NCBI RefSeq assembly: GCF_002157505.1
Contig: NZ_NFSC01000024.1
Span: forward strand, 1 to 64,000
Direction: 5' to 3'
Source: Arthrobacter agilis
GTDB taxonomy: Bacteria; Actinomycetota; Actinomycetes; Actinomycetales; Micrococcaceae
Length of the DNA: 64,000 nucleotides
The position numbers were made by a program, and so were the translations under genes. The notes beneath the pieces were generated by a model. The model searched no databases, was not told where the DNA came from, and was given only the letters and a program-made list of their open reading frames with translations. This document shows, in pieces, positions 27,078 to 34,857 of the stretch (positions within the stretch are counted from its first letter, which is position 1; every line of letters begins with the position of its first letter).

Positions 27078-27515
27078 ATGGCAGCACCGAGGAAGTCAGC
27101 GCAGCAGGTAGCGGCGCGGGAAAAGGCGAGGGCGAAAGCCCAGGAGCTGACCGAGCGGCACGAGCGATTGATTGACCTGGCGGCGGAGTTCTTCGAGCAG
27201 CAGGATCATGCGGAGCAGATCCGCGTTGAGGCGCAGGAGCGTGCCGACGCGATCCTGGCGAGAGCCGAGGAAGGCGCCGTGTCCGCTTTGGCTGAGGCCG
27301 GCGCGAAGGTCCAGAAGATGCTCGACACCGGGGAGAGCAGGGCAGCTGTAGCGGCCCGCCTCGGGCTCAGCACCGCCGAGGTGAAGCGGGCTCTCGACGG
27401 CGCAGGCGTCAGCTCACCAACCACGGACGCCGGGGACGCGGAGACTGCGCCGACGCTGGCTGCGACGGCGGACGAAGTCTCAGCGCAGGTTGCCGCCGAG
27501 ACGAAGGCTGCGTAG
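27078..27515 (+). CDS. Coiled-coil/HTH accessory protein, divergent from the relaxase
   Basis: 145 residues, ATG 27078 behind GAAGGGGACGAG. A long charged helix (about residues 5-85) is followed by a helix-turn-helix-like segment (SRAAVAARLGLSTAEVKRAL, near residues 97-116) and an acidic Ala/Thr tail. It lies immediately across the candidate oriT from the relaxase, the position of relaxosome accessory proteins. DNA binding at oriT is inferred from position and HTH; no family name is recognised. Confidence 0.65.
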   Translation: MAAPRKSAQQVAAREKARAKAQELTERHERLIDLAAEFFEQQDHAEQIRVEAQERADAILARAEEGAVSALAEAGAKVQKMLDTGESRAAVAARLGLSTAEVKRALDGAGVSSPTTDAGDAETAPTLAATADEVSAQVAAETKAA

Positions 27516-27545
27516 CGGGTGAAGCTGTAGCGGGCAGCACGACGT

Positions 27546-27579
27546 GAGGGGACCAGTTCAATTCAGTGTCGGTCCCCTC
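27546..27579 (+). terminator. Terminator after the accessory gene
   Basis: GAGGGGACC (27546-27554) and GGTCCCCTC (27571-27579) are perfect inverted arms with a 16-base loop, 31 bases after the stop, followed by TTCTGTT. The DNA from here to 27799 has no supported gene. Confidence 0.6.
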
Positions 27580-27799
27580 TTCTGTTGGGATCGCATCTGG
27601 GTGGTCCTTCTCCTGGTCGTGTCGGTGTGTGAAGCGGCCGGGGCGCGCGTTCCTGGTGCGCGGCACCGGGGCCAGATGGCTGGGAGTGCGAGGGACGGCG
27701 GTTCGTCGCCGGCGACCACCGCTCGAGGTTCCCGGAGTGGCGGCGAACCGCTCCGCCCACCAGCGGCGAGTTGACCGGCTTTCCCTCCCCGGGCCGGTG

Positions 27800-27835
27800 C
27801 TGGTGGTGCAGGGCTGTAGTTCCCTGCACCACCAG
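27800..27835 (-). terminator. Terminator of the ParB-like gene
   Basis: 14-bp perfect arms (27800-27813 and 27822-27835) with an 8-base loop, 9 bases past the stop of the leftward ParB-like gene. Confidence 0.7.
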
Positions 27836-27844
27836 TGTCCGGTG

Positions 27845-29323
27845 CTACTCGCCGGCGGCGTACTCTTCCGCGATTATCTGCTCCTCGTCGGCGTGGACTT
27901 CCGTGAACGTCCCGCTGCCCTCGGCTCCCTCCGTGCTCTCGGTGTCATCGGTGTCCTCGTCGGGTTCGGTGGTCTTGCTGGCGCTGTCGAGAATGATCTG
28001 CTCGACCTCGCTCGGCGTGTATCCCCACGTGACCAACTGCGTGAGATAGGTCAGGTGGCTCTGGTGCGGTGAGCGCCACGAGTCCTTGGCGATTGTCTTC
28101 TCGAACCCTGCGCAGATCAGCGCGATCATGGGCACCTCGGGGCGGGTGGTGGTCTTCGCGACGTGGTCGCGGAGCGGGTTCCATCCCCACGTCTCCTTGC
28201 CCTCGATCTTCGCTCCGGCCATCTCCGCGGCCACGGCTCCCTCATAGCCGCCGGCGACCTCGGAGTGATGGGTCAGGGCGTGGACGGTGAAATACTGCCA
28301 GCCCTTCGGTGCCTGCTTCTTCGCCAGCAGGTTTTTCACGAAATCGCGGCGGACCACCGTCGCCGATTCCATGGCCTTGTTGTTGGCAATCAGGGTCTTC
28401 CGTGCGGCCTTCTGCTCGTCGGTCATGGGTCCGATGGGTGCGGCAGACCCTGCGTTGTAGCGGAGCTTGAAACCCAGCTCCTTCCATCCTGTGACGACCG
28501 GAATGACGGTCAGCGCACCGTTGATGTAGACGGCGTTCGCGTCCTCCGTCGTGGCCTGCGATCCGTCGGCACGGAGCAGTTCGGTGACGCGCACGTTGTC
28601 GTCAGTGGAGTGGTAGCCCCAGCTCACGTCGTCCACGATGGGCGTGCCTACGGCTTCCAGCTCCGCGACCAGCGCCGCGCGGGCGGCTTGGTGTGCCCGG
28701 TCGTCGCGCAACTGCTGGGCGACGTGCGCGAGCATGTCCGGCTCGTCCGCGAGGACGGCTTCAAGGTGCGCTGTGGCGTCCTCGTCGTCTGCGAACTCGA
28801 CCAGCACGAGAGCTTCCTCGATGGTGCGGCCCTTGGACAGGGCGGCCTCCCCTGCGGTGCTCTTCCTGGCCTTCAACGCGCCCTCGACGTGGGTCTTGGC
28901 GCGTCCGGTCTTCTTCGCGATCTGCGCCGCGCTCACACCCAGCAGGGATAGCTGATGGAAGGCATCGGCCTCGTCCGCGTCGGTCAGCGCGGACCGCTGA
29001 ACGTTCTCCACGACCTGCGTGGTGATCCGCTCGGCTTCCTCGGGGCTGGCGACGACCATGACCGGGATCAGGGGTGCCCCGGCTTCGACCGCGCCGCGTG
29101 TGCGGCGCTGGCCCATCAGGACGTGCACGGTGGTGGTTCCGTCGCCGTTATCCTTGCGGTGCGCGATCACGGGTTCGATCACGCCGTGCTCCTTGATGCT
29201 CGCCACGAACTCGGGCGTCAGGGCGGTGTCCTTGCGCACGTTCACGTCCACGGTGAGCGTGCGGGGGTCGATCATCTCCAGCGTCGGGGCGGTGGTCGGC
29301 TGAGTAGTCAGCTGAGCATTCAT
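27845..29323 (-). CDS. ParB/RepB/Spo0J-domain protein (plasmid leading-region type)
   Basis: 492 residues from ATG 29323 behind AAGGAGAACAACCCC. The ParB N-terminal nuclease/CTPase-like domain is at about residues 17-110 (IDPRTLTVDVNVRKD, IKEHGVIEPVIAHR, VLMGQRRTRGAVEAG), followed by the HTH region (LSLLGVSAAQIAKKTGRAK). The long C-terminal part is unlike chromosomal ParB. Such ParB-like proteins (compare YubM of F) are typical of conjugative leading regions rather than segregation, and no ParA is nearby. Its leader is the repeated element at 29333-29693. Confidence 0.85.
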   Translation of the reverse strand: MNAQLTTQPTTAPTLEMIDPRTLTVDVNVRKDTALTPEFVASIKEHGVIEPVIAHRKDNGDGTTTVHVLMGQRRTRGAVEAGAPLIPVMVVASPEEAERITTQVVENVQRSALTDADEADAFHQLSLLGVSAAQIAKKTGRAKTHVEGALKARKSTAGEAALSKGRTIEEALVLVEFADDEDATAHLEAVLADEPDMLAHVAQQLRDDRAHQAARAALVAELEAVGTPIVDDVSWGYHSTDDNVRVTELLRADGSQATTEDANAVYINGALTVIPVVTGWKELGFKLRYNAGSAAPIGPMTDEQKAARKTLIANNKAMESATVVRRDFVKNLLAKKQAPKGWQYFTVHALTHHSEVAGGYEGAVAAEMAGAKIEGKETWGWNPLRDHVAKTTTRPEVPMIALICAGFEKTIAKDSWRSPHQSHLTYLTQLVTWGYTPSEVEQIILDSASKTTEPDEDTDDTESTEGAEGSGTFTEVHADEEQIIAEEYAAGE

Positions 29324-29332
29324 GGGGTTGTT

Positions 29333-29693
29333 CTCCTTGGTTGCAGTGGTGGTGTCGGGGCCCTGTAGTGACCAGCAGTGGACCCTTCCCCCCGTTGTTT
29401 TTTGCCTGCTGGCGAGCTCGCTCGCTCGTCCCCGACGGAGCACTGTCAACCCGTAGGGCGGGGCGGATGGGAAACCTCGGAGGAAATAAGCGACGCAGGA
29501 GCGCCGTAGAGGCTTTGTCGCCGGCCCCGTCGGCGTAGCCGATTGATGGTGTGGAGCGGGGGCGCATAATCCGCAGGACAGCAGCAAAAAACACCCGGAC
29601 GGGATGCGACGAAGGAGCAGCCTGGCCGGAACAGGCCGGAGCGAAGCGAGAGGACCATTGCCCTGGTTGGAGCGCCAGCGGAAATCAGGGAAG
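29333..29693. repeat. Leader element copy A (about 361 bp, repeated at 32601-32972)
   Basis: Ends 10 bases before the ParB-like start. It shares with copy B a series of strongly conserved blocks in the same order: gttgttttttgcctgctggc, gaggaaataagcgacgcagg, gtggagcgggggcgca and gagcgaagcgagaggaccat, separated by variable DNA. The first and last blocks can pair: ctcgctcgctcg (29417-29428) against gagcgaagcgag (29639-29650, one bulge). A GCGACGnAGGAGC motif occurs twice within it (29490-29502 and 29606-29618). No protein frame is conserved. A structured RNA leader or single-strand promoter is the best guess. Confidence 0.75.
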
Positions 29694-29746
29694 CACGACA
29701 ACCGCCGGCCACCCACGAACGCCAGCCATCGGAGGGGTTAACAGGT

Positions 29747-29780
29747 GGAAGCGGGAGCTGCACTACCAGCTCCCGCTTCC
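29747..29780 (+). terminator. Strong hairpin with T-rich tail
   Basis: Perfect 14-bp arms (29747-29760 and 29767-29780), 6-base loop, then GTTTTCTTGCTTT on the plus strand. No plus-strand gene precedes it, so it may end a plus-strand RNA made across repeat copy A, or act on the leftward transcripts coming from 29811. Confidence 0.65.
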
Positions 29781-29810
29781 GTTTTCTTGCTTTCCCTGCA
29801 ACCAGGAAAT

Positions 29811-30068
29811 CTATCGGGCCCGGTTTTTCTCTTCCTCGAGAGTCCGTCGGCCTGGCCGGAGGGTCCCCGGTGCTACCGGTTCCCACTTCCTGCCGTGGTT
29901 GTGCTTGCGCTGCAGGCGCTTCACCTCACGCATCACAGCTGCTTCGATCAAGTCTGTCACAGACCGGTACCCCTCGGCGTGCCCCGCGGCGAGGAACGCG
30001 GCCCGCACCTGGTCCGCGTCGGTCTGCGTGAAGTACGGCGTGAAAGACGCCGGTTTGCGCTTGCTCAC
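29811..30068 (-). CDS. Small ParB-like partition-type DNA-binding protein (RHH type)
   Basis: 85 residues from GTG 30068 behind GAGGAG. The text FTPYFTQTDADQVRAAFLAA followed by EGYRSVTDLIEAAVMREVKR is the ribbon-helix-helix segment of small partition proteins of actinobacterial plasmids (the EGYRS..FI..AV..KV.RL pattern); the C-terminus is basic with KWEPVAPGTLRPGRR. Such proteins normally pair with a ParA, which is not in this window. It may bind the 8-bp repeat array at 31588-31643. Confidence 0.7.
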   Translation of the reverse strand: MSKRKPASFTPYFTQTDADQVRAAFLAAGHAEGYRSVTDLIEAAVMREVKRLQRKHNHGRKWEPVAPGTLRPGRRTLEEEKNRAR

Positions 30069-30336
30069 CTGCTACTCCTCGTCGTCGAACGCTCCGGCGG
30101 TGGTGGCGTTTGATGGCGCCGCCCTGTTCGCCTAGCTTGCTCCGCTTGTAGATCCTGATGACGTCCTGCCAGCCCTTCGGCCGTCGGTTCCGGTGTGCCG
30201 GGCAGAGGGTGATCTGCTCATCGGCGATGTAGGCCCAGCCCTTCGGCGTCCCATCCCCCGTGAGCGTCAGTGGGGACGTTCGTCCGCATTCGGCGCACTC
30301 GGCCGCCTGGTCACGTGCTGGTCGATTCGCGGGCAT
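29926..30336 (-). CDS. Small zinc-ribbon hypothetical protein, probably frameshifted at its 3' end
   Basis: The N-terminal 80 residues look real: CAECGRTSPLTLTGDG, CPAHRNRR and WQDVIRIYKRSKLGEQ, with Cys pairs that could bind zinc. The frame then runs 143 bases out of frame into the RHH gene with low-quality text. The alternative frame from about 30115 gives a natural acidic end (NATTAGAFDDEE) with a stop at 30074-30072 just before the RHH start. A single indel near 30110-30122 is suspected. Function unknown. Confidence 0.5.
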   Translation of the reverse strand: MPANRPARDQAAECAECGRTSPLTLTGDGTPKGWAYIADEQITLCPAHRNRRPKGWQDVIRIYKRSKLGEQGGAIKRHHRRSVRRRGVAGEQAQTGVFHAVLHADRRGPGAGRVPRRGARRGVPVCDRLDRSSCDA

Positions 30337-30461
30337 CCGTCCAGTGTGTCAGGGAAGCTGTCAACGCTACGTTCTACGCTTCGTCGTGGAGTCCTGTCCT
30401 CAGGTGTCCGTCGTACTCGATCTACCGTGTGCCCTGGGCAGGACTTCGTGTGTGTCCTGGG

Positions 30462-30839
30462 TCACCGGTAGCCCTGCCTGTTGATGGCGTTCTGTGCCTG
30501 TGCCAGTTCGGCTCCGAGCTGCTTGGCGAGGGCAGCGGCACGGGTCAGGTGATCGGTCGCTGTGGCGATCGACTGGACCGGGTCCCGGCCGTCGTCCTCG
30601 TAGACGTCGTGGGTGTCCAGGGACTTCCCGAGGCCGGCGGCGAGCTGGTTGAGCGCCTGCGGCAGCATGTACTCGACGCCTTTGAGATTCCCCAGCACCC
30701 TGTAAGCCACCGGGGCCGGAATGGACCTGCCGGGCGAGCTCTCATGACACAGGGTGCGCAGCTCCTCATAGATCGTGTCAGCGGCTTCGACGATCACAGG
30801 TGTTTCGTCGTCCGTCACAGACGTTTCCTCGTCTGACAT
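30462..30839 (-). CDS. Conserved-looking hypothetical acidic helical protein
   Basis: 125 residues from ATG 30839 behind AAAGGACC. The N-terminus is acidic (MSDEETSVTDDETP) and the remainder mostly helical (LGNLKGVEYMLPQALNQLAA, AAALAKQLGAELAQAQNAIN). It lies in the leftward leading-region array between ssb and the zinc-ribbon gene. No family is recognised. Confidence 0.6.
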   Translation of the reverse strand: MSDEETSVTDDETPVIVEAADTIYEELRTLCHESSPGRSIPAPVAYRVLGNLKGVEYMLPQALNQLAAGLGKSLDTHDVYEDDGRDPVQSIATATDHLTRAAALAKQLGAELAQAQNAINRQGYR

Positions 30840-30954
30840 CCTGGTCCTTTCGCTCTGATGCATCGAACGTACTCGGTCAATGGTTCGGAATGATGTATTG
30901 GCGGCCACCGTAGGGCTGGCCGCTGACGCCTGGTGGTGCCGAAGGGCAGGATGC

Positions 30955-30981
30955 GGGGTAGCCGGCTCGGCCGGCCACCCC
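30955..30981 (-). terminator. GC-rich hairpin after ssb
   Basis: 12-base arms (30955-30966 and 30970-30981) with one mismatch and a 3-base loop, placed 10 bases beyond the ssb stop. Confidence 0.5.
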
Positions 30982-30990
30982 GTCACACGC

Positions 30991-31539
30991 CTAGAACGGG
31001 GGTTCGCTGTCGGGGCCGTTCCCCCACCCGCCGGCACCTCCGGCACCCGCCGCTGCGCGGGCTTCCCACGGATCATCGGCTGGCTGCTGCTGCCACCCGC
31101 TGTTGCCCTGACTGCTCTGTCCGCCCTGCTGCGCTCCCCCACCCTGGCCGTTCGCACCGGCACCGGAGCTGGCCCGCTGGGTGCGGGTGACTTTCGCGGA
31201 GGCGTAGCGCAGGCTCGGTCCGACCTCGTCGACCTCGAGTTCCATGACGGTGCGCTTCTCGCCTTCCTTGGTGTCGTAGCTGCGGGACTTCAACCGGCCC
31301 TGGGCGATGACGCGGGTTCCCTTGGTCAGGGTTTCGGCGACGTTCTCGGCCGACTCGCGCCAGACGTTGCACCGCAGGAACAGGGTTTCGCCGTCCTTCC
31401 AGTCGTTGCTCTGCCGGTCGAACGTGCGCGGGGTGCTCGCGATGGTGAAGTTGGCGACCGCTGACCCGCTGGGGGTGAAGCGGAGTTCGGGATCCGCGGT
31501 GAGGTTGCCGATGACGGTGATGATGGTTTCTCCGGCCAT
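30991..31539 (-). CDS. ssb: Single-stranded DNA-binding protein
   Basis: 182 residues; start taken at ATG 31539 ([20 protein letters not shown]), with TTG 31548 as an alternative nearer to AAGG. The OB fold covers residues 1-115 ([41 protein letters not shown]). A Gly/Gln-rich linker follows, ending in the acidic tip DSEPPF, which recruits replication and repair proteins. As a plasmid copy in the leading region it would coat the incoming strand in the recipient. Confidence 0.93.
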   Translation of the reverse strand: MAGETIITVIGNLTADPELRFTPSGSAVANFTIASTPRTFDRQSNDWKDGETLFLRCNVWRESAENVAETLTKGTRVIAQGRLKSRSYDTKEGEKRTVMELEVDEVGPSLRYASAKVTRTQRASSGAGANGQGGGAQQGGQSSQGNSGWQQQPADDPWEARAAAGAGGAGGWGNGPDSEPPF

Positions 31540-31587
31540 AATGCTCAACTGCCTTATCTATGGGTGCTGGTGATGTCGTTGATTTCA

Positions 31588-31643
31588 GTACTTCTGTATT
31601 TCCGTGTAGCCGTACTTACGTACTTACAGACTCCGGTACTCCG
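31588..31643. repeat. Unspaced degenerate 8-bp repeat array
   Basis: Seven adjacent octamers, consensus GTACTTCC: GTACTTCT, GTATTTCC, GTGTAGCC, GTACTTAC, GTACTTAC, AGACTCCG, GTACTCCG. It lies between the NrdH-like gene and ssb, about 50 bases upstream of the ssb start. Unspaced 7-8 bp arrays are how some RHH proteins (omega type) mark operators and centromeres. Confidence 0.55.
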
Positions 31644-31661
31644 GTCCGTGCACGAGGGTTA

Positions 31662-31919
31662 TTACCGCGTGGAGTCGAGGGCAATGACTTGGCTGATCTT
31701 GGTGGGGTTCAGTCCTGACCAGTGGTCCTCGCTGCCGTCCTTCTCGTACACGACGACCGGTGCCTGGCTGTAGCCGAGCTCGTCGGTGATGTAGGCCAGG
31801 GCCTGGTCGTTGGTGGTGATGTCCACGGTGGTGAACTGGACGCCGGCGGCGTCGAACAGTTCCTTCGTCTTCTTGCATCCGAAACAGCCGCTGGGCTTCT
31901 CGTAGACGGTGATGGTCAT
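31662..31919 (-). CDS. NrdH-like redoxin / glutaredoxin-like protein
   Basis: 85 residues, ATG 31919. Thioredoxin-fold glutaredoxin with active site CFGC (KPSGCFGCKKTKELFD), the conserved TTVDITTND and the cis-Pro APVVVY. It transfers reducing power, classically to class Ib ribonucleotide reductase; no nrdEF is near. The CFGC active site differs from the common CVQC/CMQC of chromosomal NrdH. The start faces the AT-rich palindrome at 31989-32012. Confidence 0.85.
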   Translation of the reverse strand: MTITVYEKPSGCFGCKKTKELFDAAGVQFTTVDITTNDQALAYITDELGYSQAPVVVYEKDGSEDHWSGLNPTKISQVIALDSTR

Positions 31920-31988
31920 GGCGCTCAGTCCTTGGTTACGTATCGGTTTTAGTGAGAGTCGACTGCCGTGCTGCTGGTACTAATTCTA

Positions 31989-32012
31989 CTGTTTATTCAT
32001 TTGAATAAACAG
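31989..32012. promoter_or_regulatory. AT-rich palindrome upstream of the redoxin gene
   Basis: CTGTTTATTC and GAATAAACAG form perfect 10-bp arms around ATTT, the most AT-rich spot of the region, followed on the plus strand by CCCTTTTTCC. It may be an operator for the leftward redoxin/ssb genes or a terminator reading rightward. Confidence 0.5.
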
Positions 32013-32140
32013 CCCTTTTTCCTTGCTATTGTTCATCTTTCGGTGTCTGGTGCATGGCGGCGGGCAGGTGCTTTCAGCCGGGCGGAAGGGCGGGCCGCAC
32101 CCCGCCCGGTGGGGCGGGGCGCGGCCTCTGTCAGCGGGTT

Positions 32141-32593
32141 TTAGCAGCGGTGGATGCATCCGTAGGGCTTGGTGAACTCGTCGTCCAGCTCCTCTGCCGT
32201 TGCGGGCAGGTTGCTTGGTCCGTCGGCTTGCCCGTGCTTCCAGTACCAGAAGACCTCGGCGGTGATCGCCTTGTGGCAGGCGTCCTCGGCGCGGTACCAG
32301 TGCGTGGACGTGTCGCCTTCGATGTAGGTCCCGTACCCGTACAGGGTGCCTGTCTCGTCATGGTGGGTGGCGGTGGCGAAGAAGACGTAGGGCCAGGATC
32401 CGGCGTCCCATCCATCGGTCCCCCACGCGCCCATGACTTTCCACGGGCTTCCGGTGAGGGTGTCGAGCCAGTCGTACCCGTCGCCGGTGCGGTCATCCAC
32501 GGGCAGGACCGGGGCGCTGACAACTTCCTCGGTGTCCTTCGTGGTGGTGCTGACCAGAACTGCTGTATCGGTAGTCGCGGTATCGGTGTTCAC
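32141..32593 (-). CDS. Acidic Trp/Tyr-rich orphan protein behind leader copy B
   Basis: 150 residues from GTG 32593 behind AAGGAGCAACACC. The first 40 residues are Thr/Val-rich and flexible; the rest is a compact aromatic domain (DGYDWLDTLTGSPWKVMGAW, YGYGTYIEGDTSTHWYRAED, AITAEVFWYWKHGQ) ending in a CIHRC motif. Asp and Glu clearly outnumber Lys and Arg. No family is recognised. It sits directly behind the same leader as the ParB-like gene, the place where plasmids often keep anti-defence genes, but that role is only an inference. Confidence 0.65.
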   Translation of the reverse strand: MNTDTATTDTAVLVSTTTKDTEEVVSAPVLPVDDRTGDGYDWLDTLTGSPWKVMGAWGTDGWDAGSWPYVFFATATHHDETGTLYGYGTYIEGDTSTHWYRAEDACHKAITAEVFWYWKHGQADGPSNLPATAEELDDEFTKPYGCIHRC

Positions 32594-32600
32594 GGTGTTG

Positions 32601-32972
32601 CTCCTTGGTTGCGGTGGTGGTGTCGGGGGCCTGTAGTGACCAGCAGTGGACCCTTTCCCCGTTGTTTTTTGCCTGCTGGCGAGCTCGCTCGCTCGTCCCC
32701 GACGGAGCAGTGCTCAACGCCGTAGGTGCGAGGGTGCGGCAATCCTGGGAGGAAATAAGCGACGCAGGAGCGCCGGACAGGATTGGTGTGCCCGATGCCG
32801 GCGGAGCCGGTTGACGCTGTGGAGCGGGGGCGCATCATCCGTAGGACAGCAGACAAAAACGTCGTAGACACATCAGGGTCGGGTGCGACGAAGGAGCGCC
32901 TGCGCCCTATCAGGCCGGAGCGAAGCGAGAGGACCATTGCCCGGGTGGGGTGCCAGCGAAAACCGTAGGGAA
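32601..32972. repeat. Leader element copy B (about 372 bp)
   Basis: Imperfect direct copy of 29333-29693, ending 7 bases upstream of the GTG of the 150-residue protein, as copy A ends just upstream of the ParB-like gene. The same conserved blocks appear, including ctcgctcgctcg (32684-32695) and its partner gagcgaagcgag (32918-32929). Differences concentrate between the blocks, which points to selection on the blocks and their pairing. Confidence 0.75.
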
Positions 32973-33047
32973 GCCGCAGACCAGGGGAACCAGCAGGCAC
33001 CAGTTAGCCACTGAGGGCGCGAGTGACCAGGGCCCTCCTAGGTGGTT

Positions 33048-34394
33048 TTACTGTGCTTTGACGACGGGCAGGTCGGCCCACTTGGTGGTGTAGTGGGGTG
33101 AGAGCATGTCGCGTTTCATGGTCCAGTCCGACCCTGCTTTCAGGCCGGCGTGACCGAGGCCGATCGCTGAGCGCCCGAATTTCTGGCCGATCTCGTGCAG
33201 GAGTGGACCTGTGTCCTTGCCCGGTCCCCGGCCGATGTTCGCCCCGGAATCGAGGTCTAGGGTCAGGAGGGTGTCCTGTGTCCCGACGGGTTGGAGGTCG
33301 GTGATGATGACCCCGGCCCGGATGTAGGACACGCCCTCTTCGATGAGCGGCAGGAGCCTGTGCGCGGCACGGGTGAGTTCCAGTGGATTCGCGGTGTGGG
33401 CCTGGAGCGGGATGCAGGTGCTCGGCGAGCTTCTGGTGCCGGTAGTGAAGGGTGAGGTGCCGGCGAACGCGGTGAGCACCCTTCCCTGGAGGTTCTTGCG
33501 GGCCAGGCGTGAGGCAGCGCCTTGGGCGTAGACGCTCAACGCCTGCCGCATCGCGTCCAGGGTATTGACGGGGTTGGCGAAGGAGCGGGAGAAAAGGACC
33601 TGTTCGTTGCCGGTGGACTCACTGGAGGTGATGCAGGGTGTGCCCTGCAGTTCCAGGACGGTGCGCATAAGGACCACAGAGAACCGTTTCCGGATCAGGA
33701 CCGGGTCCGCGGCGGCAAGGTCCCAGGCGGTGTCGATGCCGATGGCGTTCAGGCGTGCGGCGTTCCTGGTACCGACGCCCCAGACGTCGGTGACTTTCAG
33801 CCTCCGCAACAGGGCCTGCCGCTGATCCTGCGGGACGAGGTCCCAGTGGCAGACCCCGTCGAAGTGGGGATTGCCCTTCGCCCACCGGTTGGCGAGTTTC
33901 GCCAGGGTCTTCGTCGGGGCGATGCCCACGCACACGGGGAGCCCGGTGTTGCGCCGGACGGTGGCCTTGATGGTCCTGCCCGTAGTGTGCTGTTCCCTGT
34001 GCGTGCCATTGAGGGTGAGGAACGCTTCGTCGATGCTGTAGATCTCGAGGTTGGTGGTGTGTCGGCCGAGGACTTCCATGACGCGGGCACTCATATCCCC
34101 GTACAGCTCGTAGTTGCTCGAGCGAACCTGCAACCCCCAGTCCTTGGCCTGTTCAGCGATCTGGAACCAGGGGGCACCCATCGGAATCCCGAGTACCTTC
34201 GCCTCGGCGCTGCGGGTGATCACGCAACCGTCGTTGTTCGACAGGACCACCAGGGGGCGCCCTTCTAACGACGGTTCGAAGGCCCGCTCGGAGGAGACAT
34301 AAAAGTTGTTGACGTCGACCAGGGCGACACGGGAGCTGGCCGGACCGGTTAAGGAACCCCAGCCAGGCGGGGTGGAAGGTTCGGGGTCAGACAT
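33048..34394 (-). CDS. umuC: Y-family DNA polymerase (UmuC)
   Basis: 448 residues. Catalytic motifs [19 protein letters not shown] and [11 protein letters not shown] are present, together with the steric and fingers-region text [19 protein letters not shown] and the helix-hairpin-helix [20 protein letters not shown]. The little-finger domain follows. It is a translesion polymerase. The start overlaps the end of umuD by 8 bases, so the two are translationally coupled. The 33.0-32.97 kb gap to leader copy B has no gene. Confidence 0.92.
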   Translation of the reverse strand: MSDPEPSTPPGWGSLTGPASSRVALVDVNNFYVSSERAFEPSLEGRPLVVLSNNDGCVITRSAEAKVLGIPMGAPWFQIAEQAKDWGLQVRSSNYELYGDMSARVMEVLGRHTTNLEIYSIDEAFLTLNGTHREQHTTGRTIKATVRRNTGLPVCVGIAPTKTLAKLANRWAKGNPHFDGVCHWDLVPQDQRQALLRRLKVTDVWGVGTRNAARLNAIGIDTAWDLAAADPVLIRKRFSVVLMRTVLELQGTPCITSSESTGNEQVLFSRSFANPVNTLDAMRQALSVYAQGAASRLARKNLQGRVLTAFAGTSPFTTGTRSSPSTCIPLQAHTANPLELTRAAHRLLPLIEEGVSYIRAGVIITDLQPVGTQDTLLTLDLDSGANIGRGPGKDTGPLLHEIGQKFGRSAIGLGHAGLKAGSDWTMKRDMLSPHYTTKWADLPVVKAQ

Positions 34395-34857
34395 GGTGGA
34401 GGCACCGCGTGGCCACGCCCCAAATGACTAGGCCATCGGGGTCGGGGACGGGGATGGGCGGGTAGGCGGAGCTAGCCGCGACCAGCGCCACGCTGGCAGC
34501 CGTACCTTCACCGACATCCGCGGTGGTGGGACTGGTCTCGGGGTCGGTGATGCGGAGTCGTCGGATGATGAATTCGCCATCGAGAACGGCGATGACCACG
34601 GACCCATCCCTGGGTTGCAGGGCACGGTCGACGATCAGTTCGTCACCGTCGGAGATCCCTGCGCCGTCCATGGCATGCCCGGACACGCGCACGATATAGG
34701 TGCTGGTGATGTCCTTGATGAGATGCCGGTTCAGGTCGATCCGGTCCTCGAACCAGTCCTGGGCCGGGGACGCGAAACCCGATGGCATCAACTCTGCGCG
34801 GGCAGCGGCTGGAGCAGGCCGGCCGAGGGCAGTACCGGATGCACCAAACTCGTTCAT
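34387..34857 (-). CDS. umuD: UmuD homologue lacking the catalytic Ser-Lys dyad
   Basis: 156 residues from ATG 34857. The UmuD fold is clear ([44 protein letters not shown]), and a cleavage-site-like SGF occurs at residues 26-28. But the catalytic serine of the (G)DSM motif is Ala62 (VSGHAM, codon GCC at 34674-34672) and the catalytic lysine of VKKL is Arg99 (IIRRL). Such a protein should not self-cleave. It probably still binds UmuC. An upstream in-frame extension exists but lacks support. Confidence 0.85.
   Translation of the reverse strand: MNEFGASGTALGRPAPAAARAELMPSGFASPAQDWFEDRIDLNRHLIKDITSTYIVRVSGHAMDGAGISDGDELIVDRALQPRDGSVVIAVLDGEFIIRRLRITDPETSPTTADVGEGTAASVALVAASSAYPPIPVPDPDGLVIWGVATRCLHHV

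Noticed and set aside
27845..29716. N-terminal extension of the ParB-like protein up to 29716
   Set aside because: The extension lies inside repeat copy A, has no protein-like text, and ATG 29323 has an excellent ribosome binding site.
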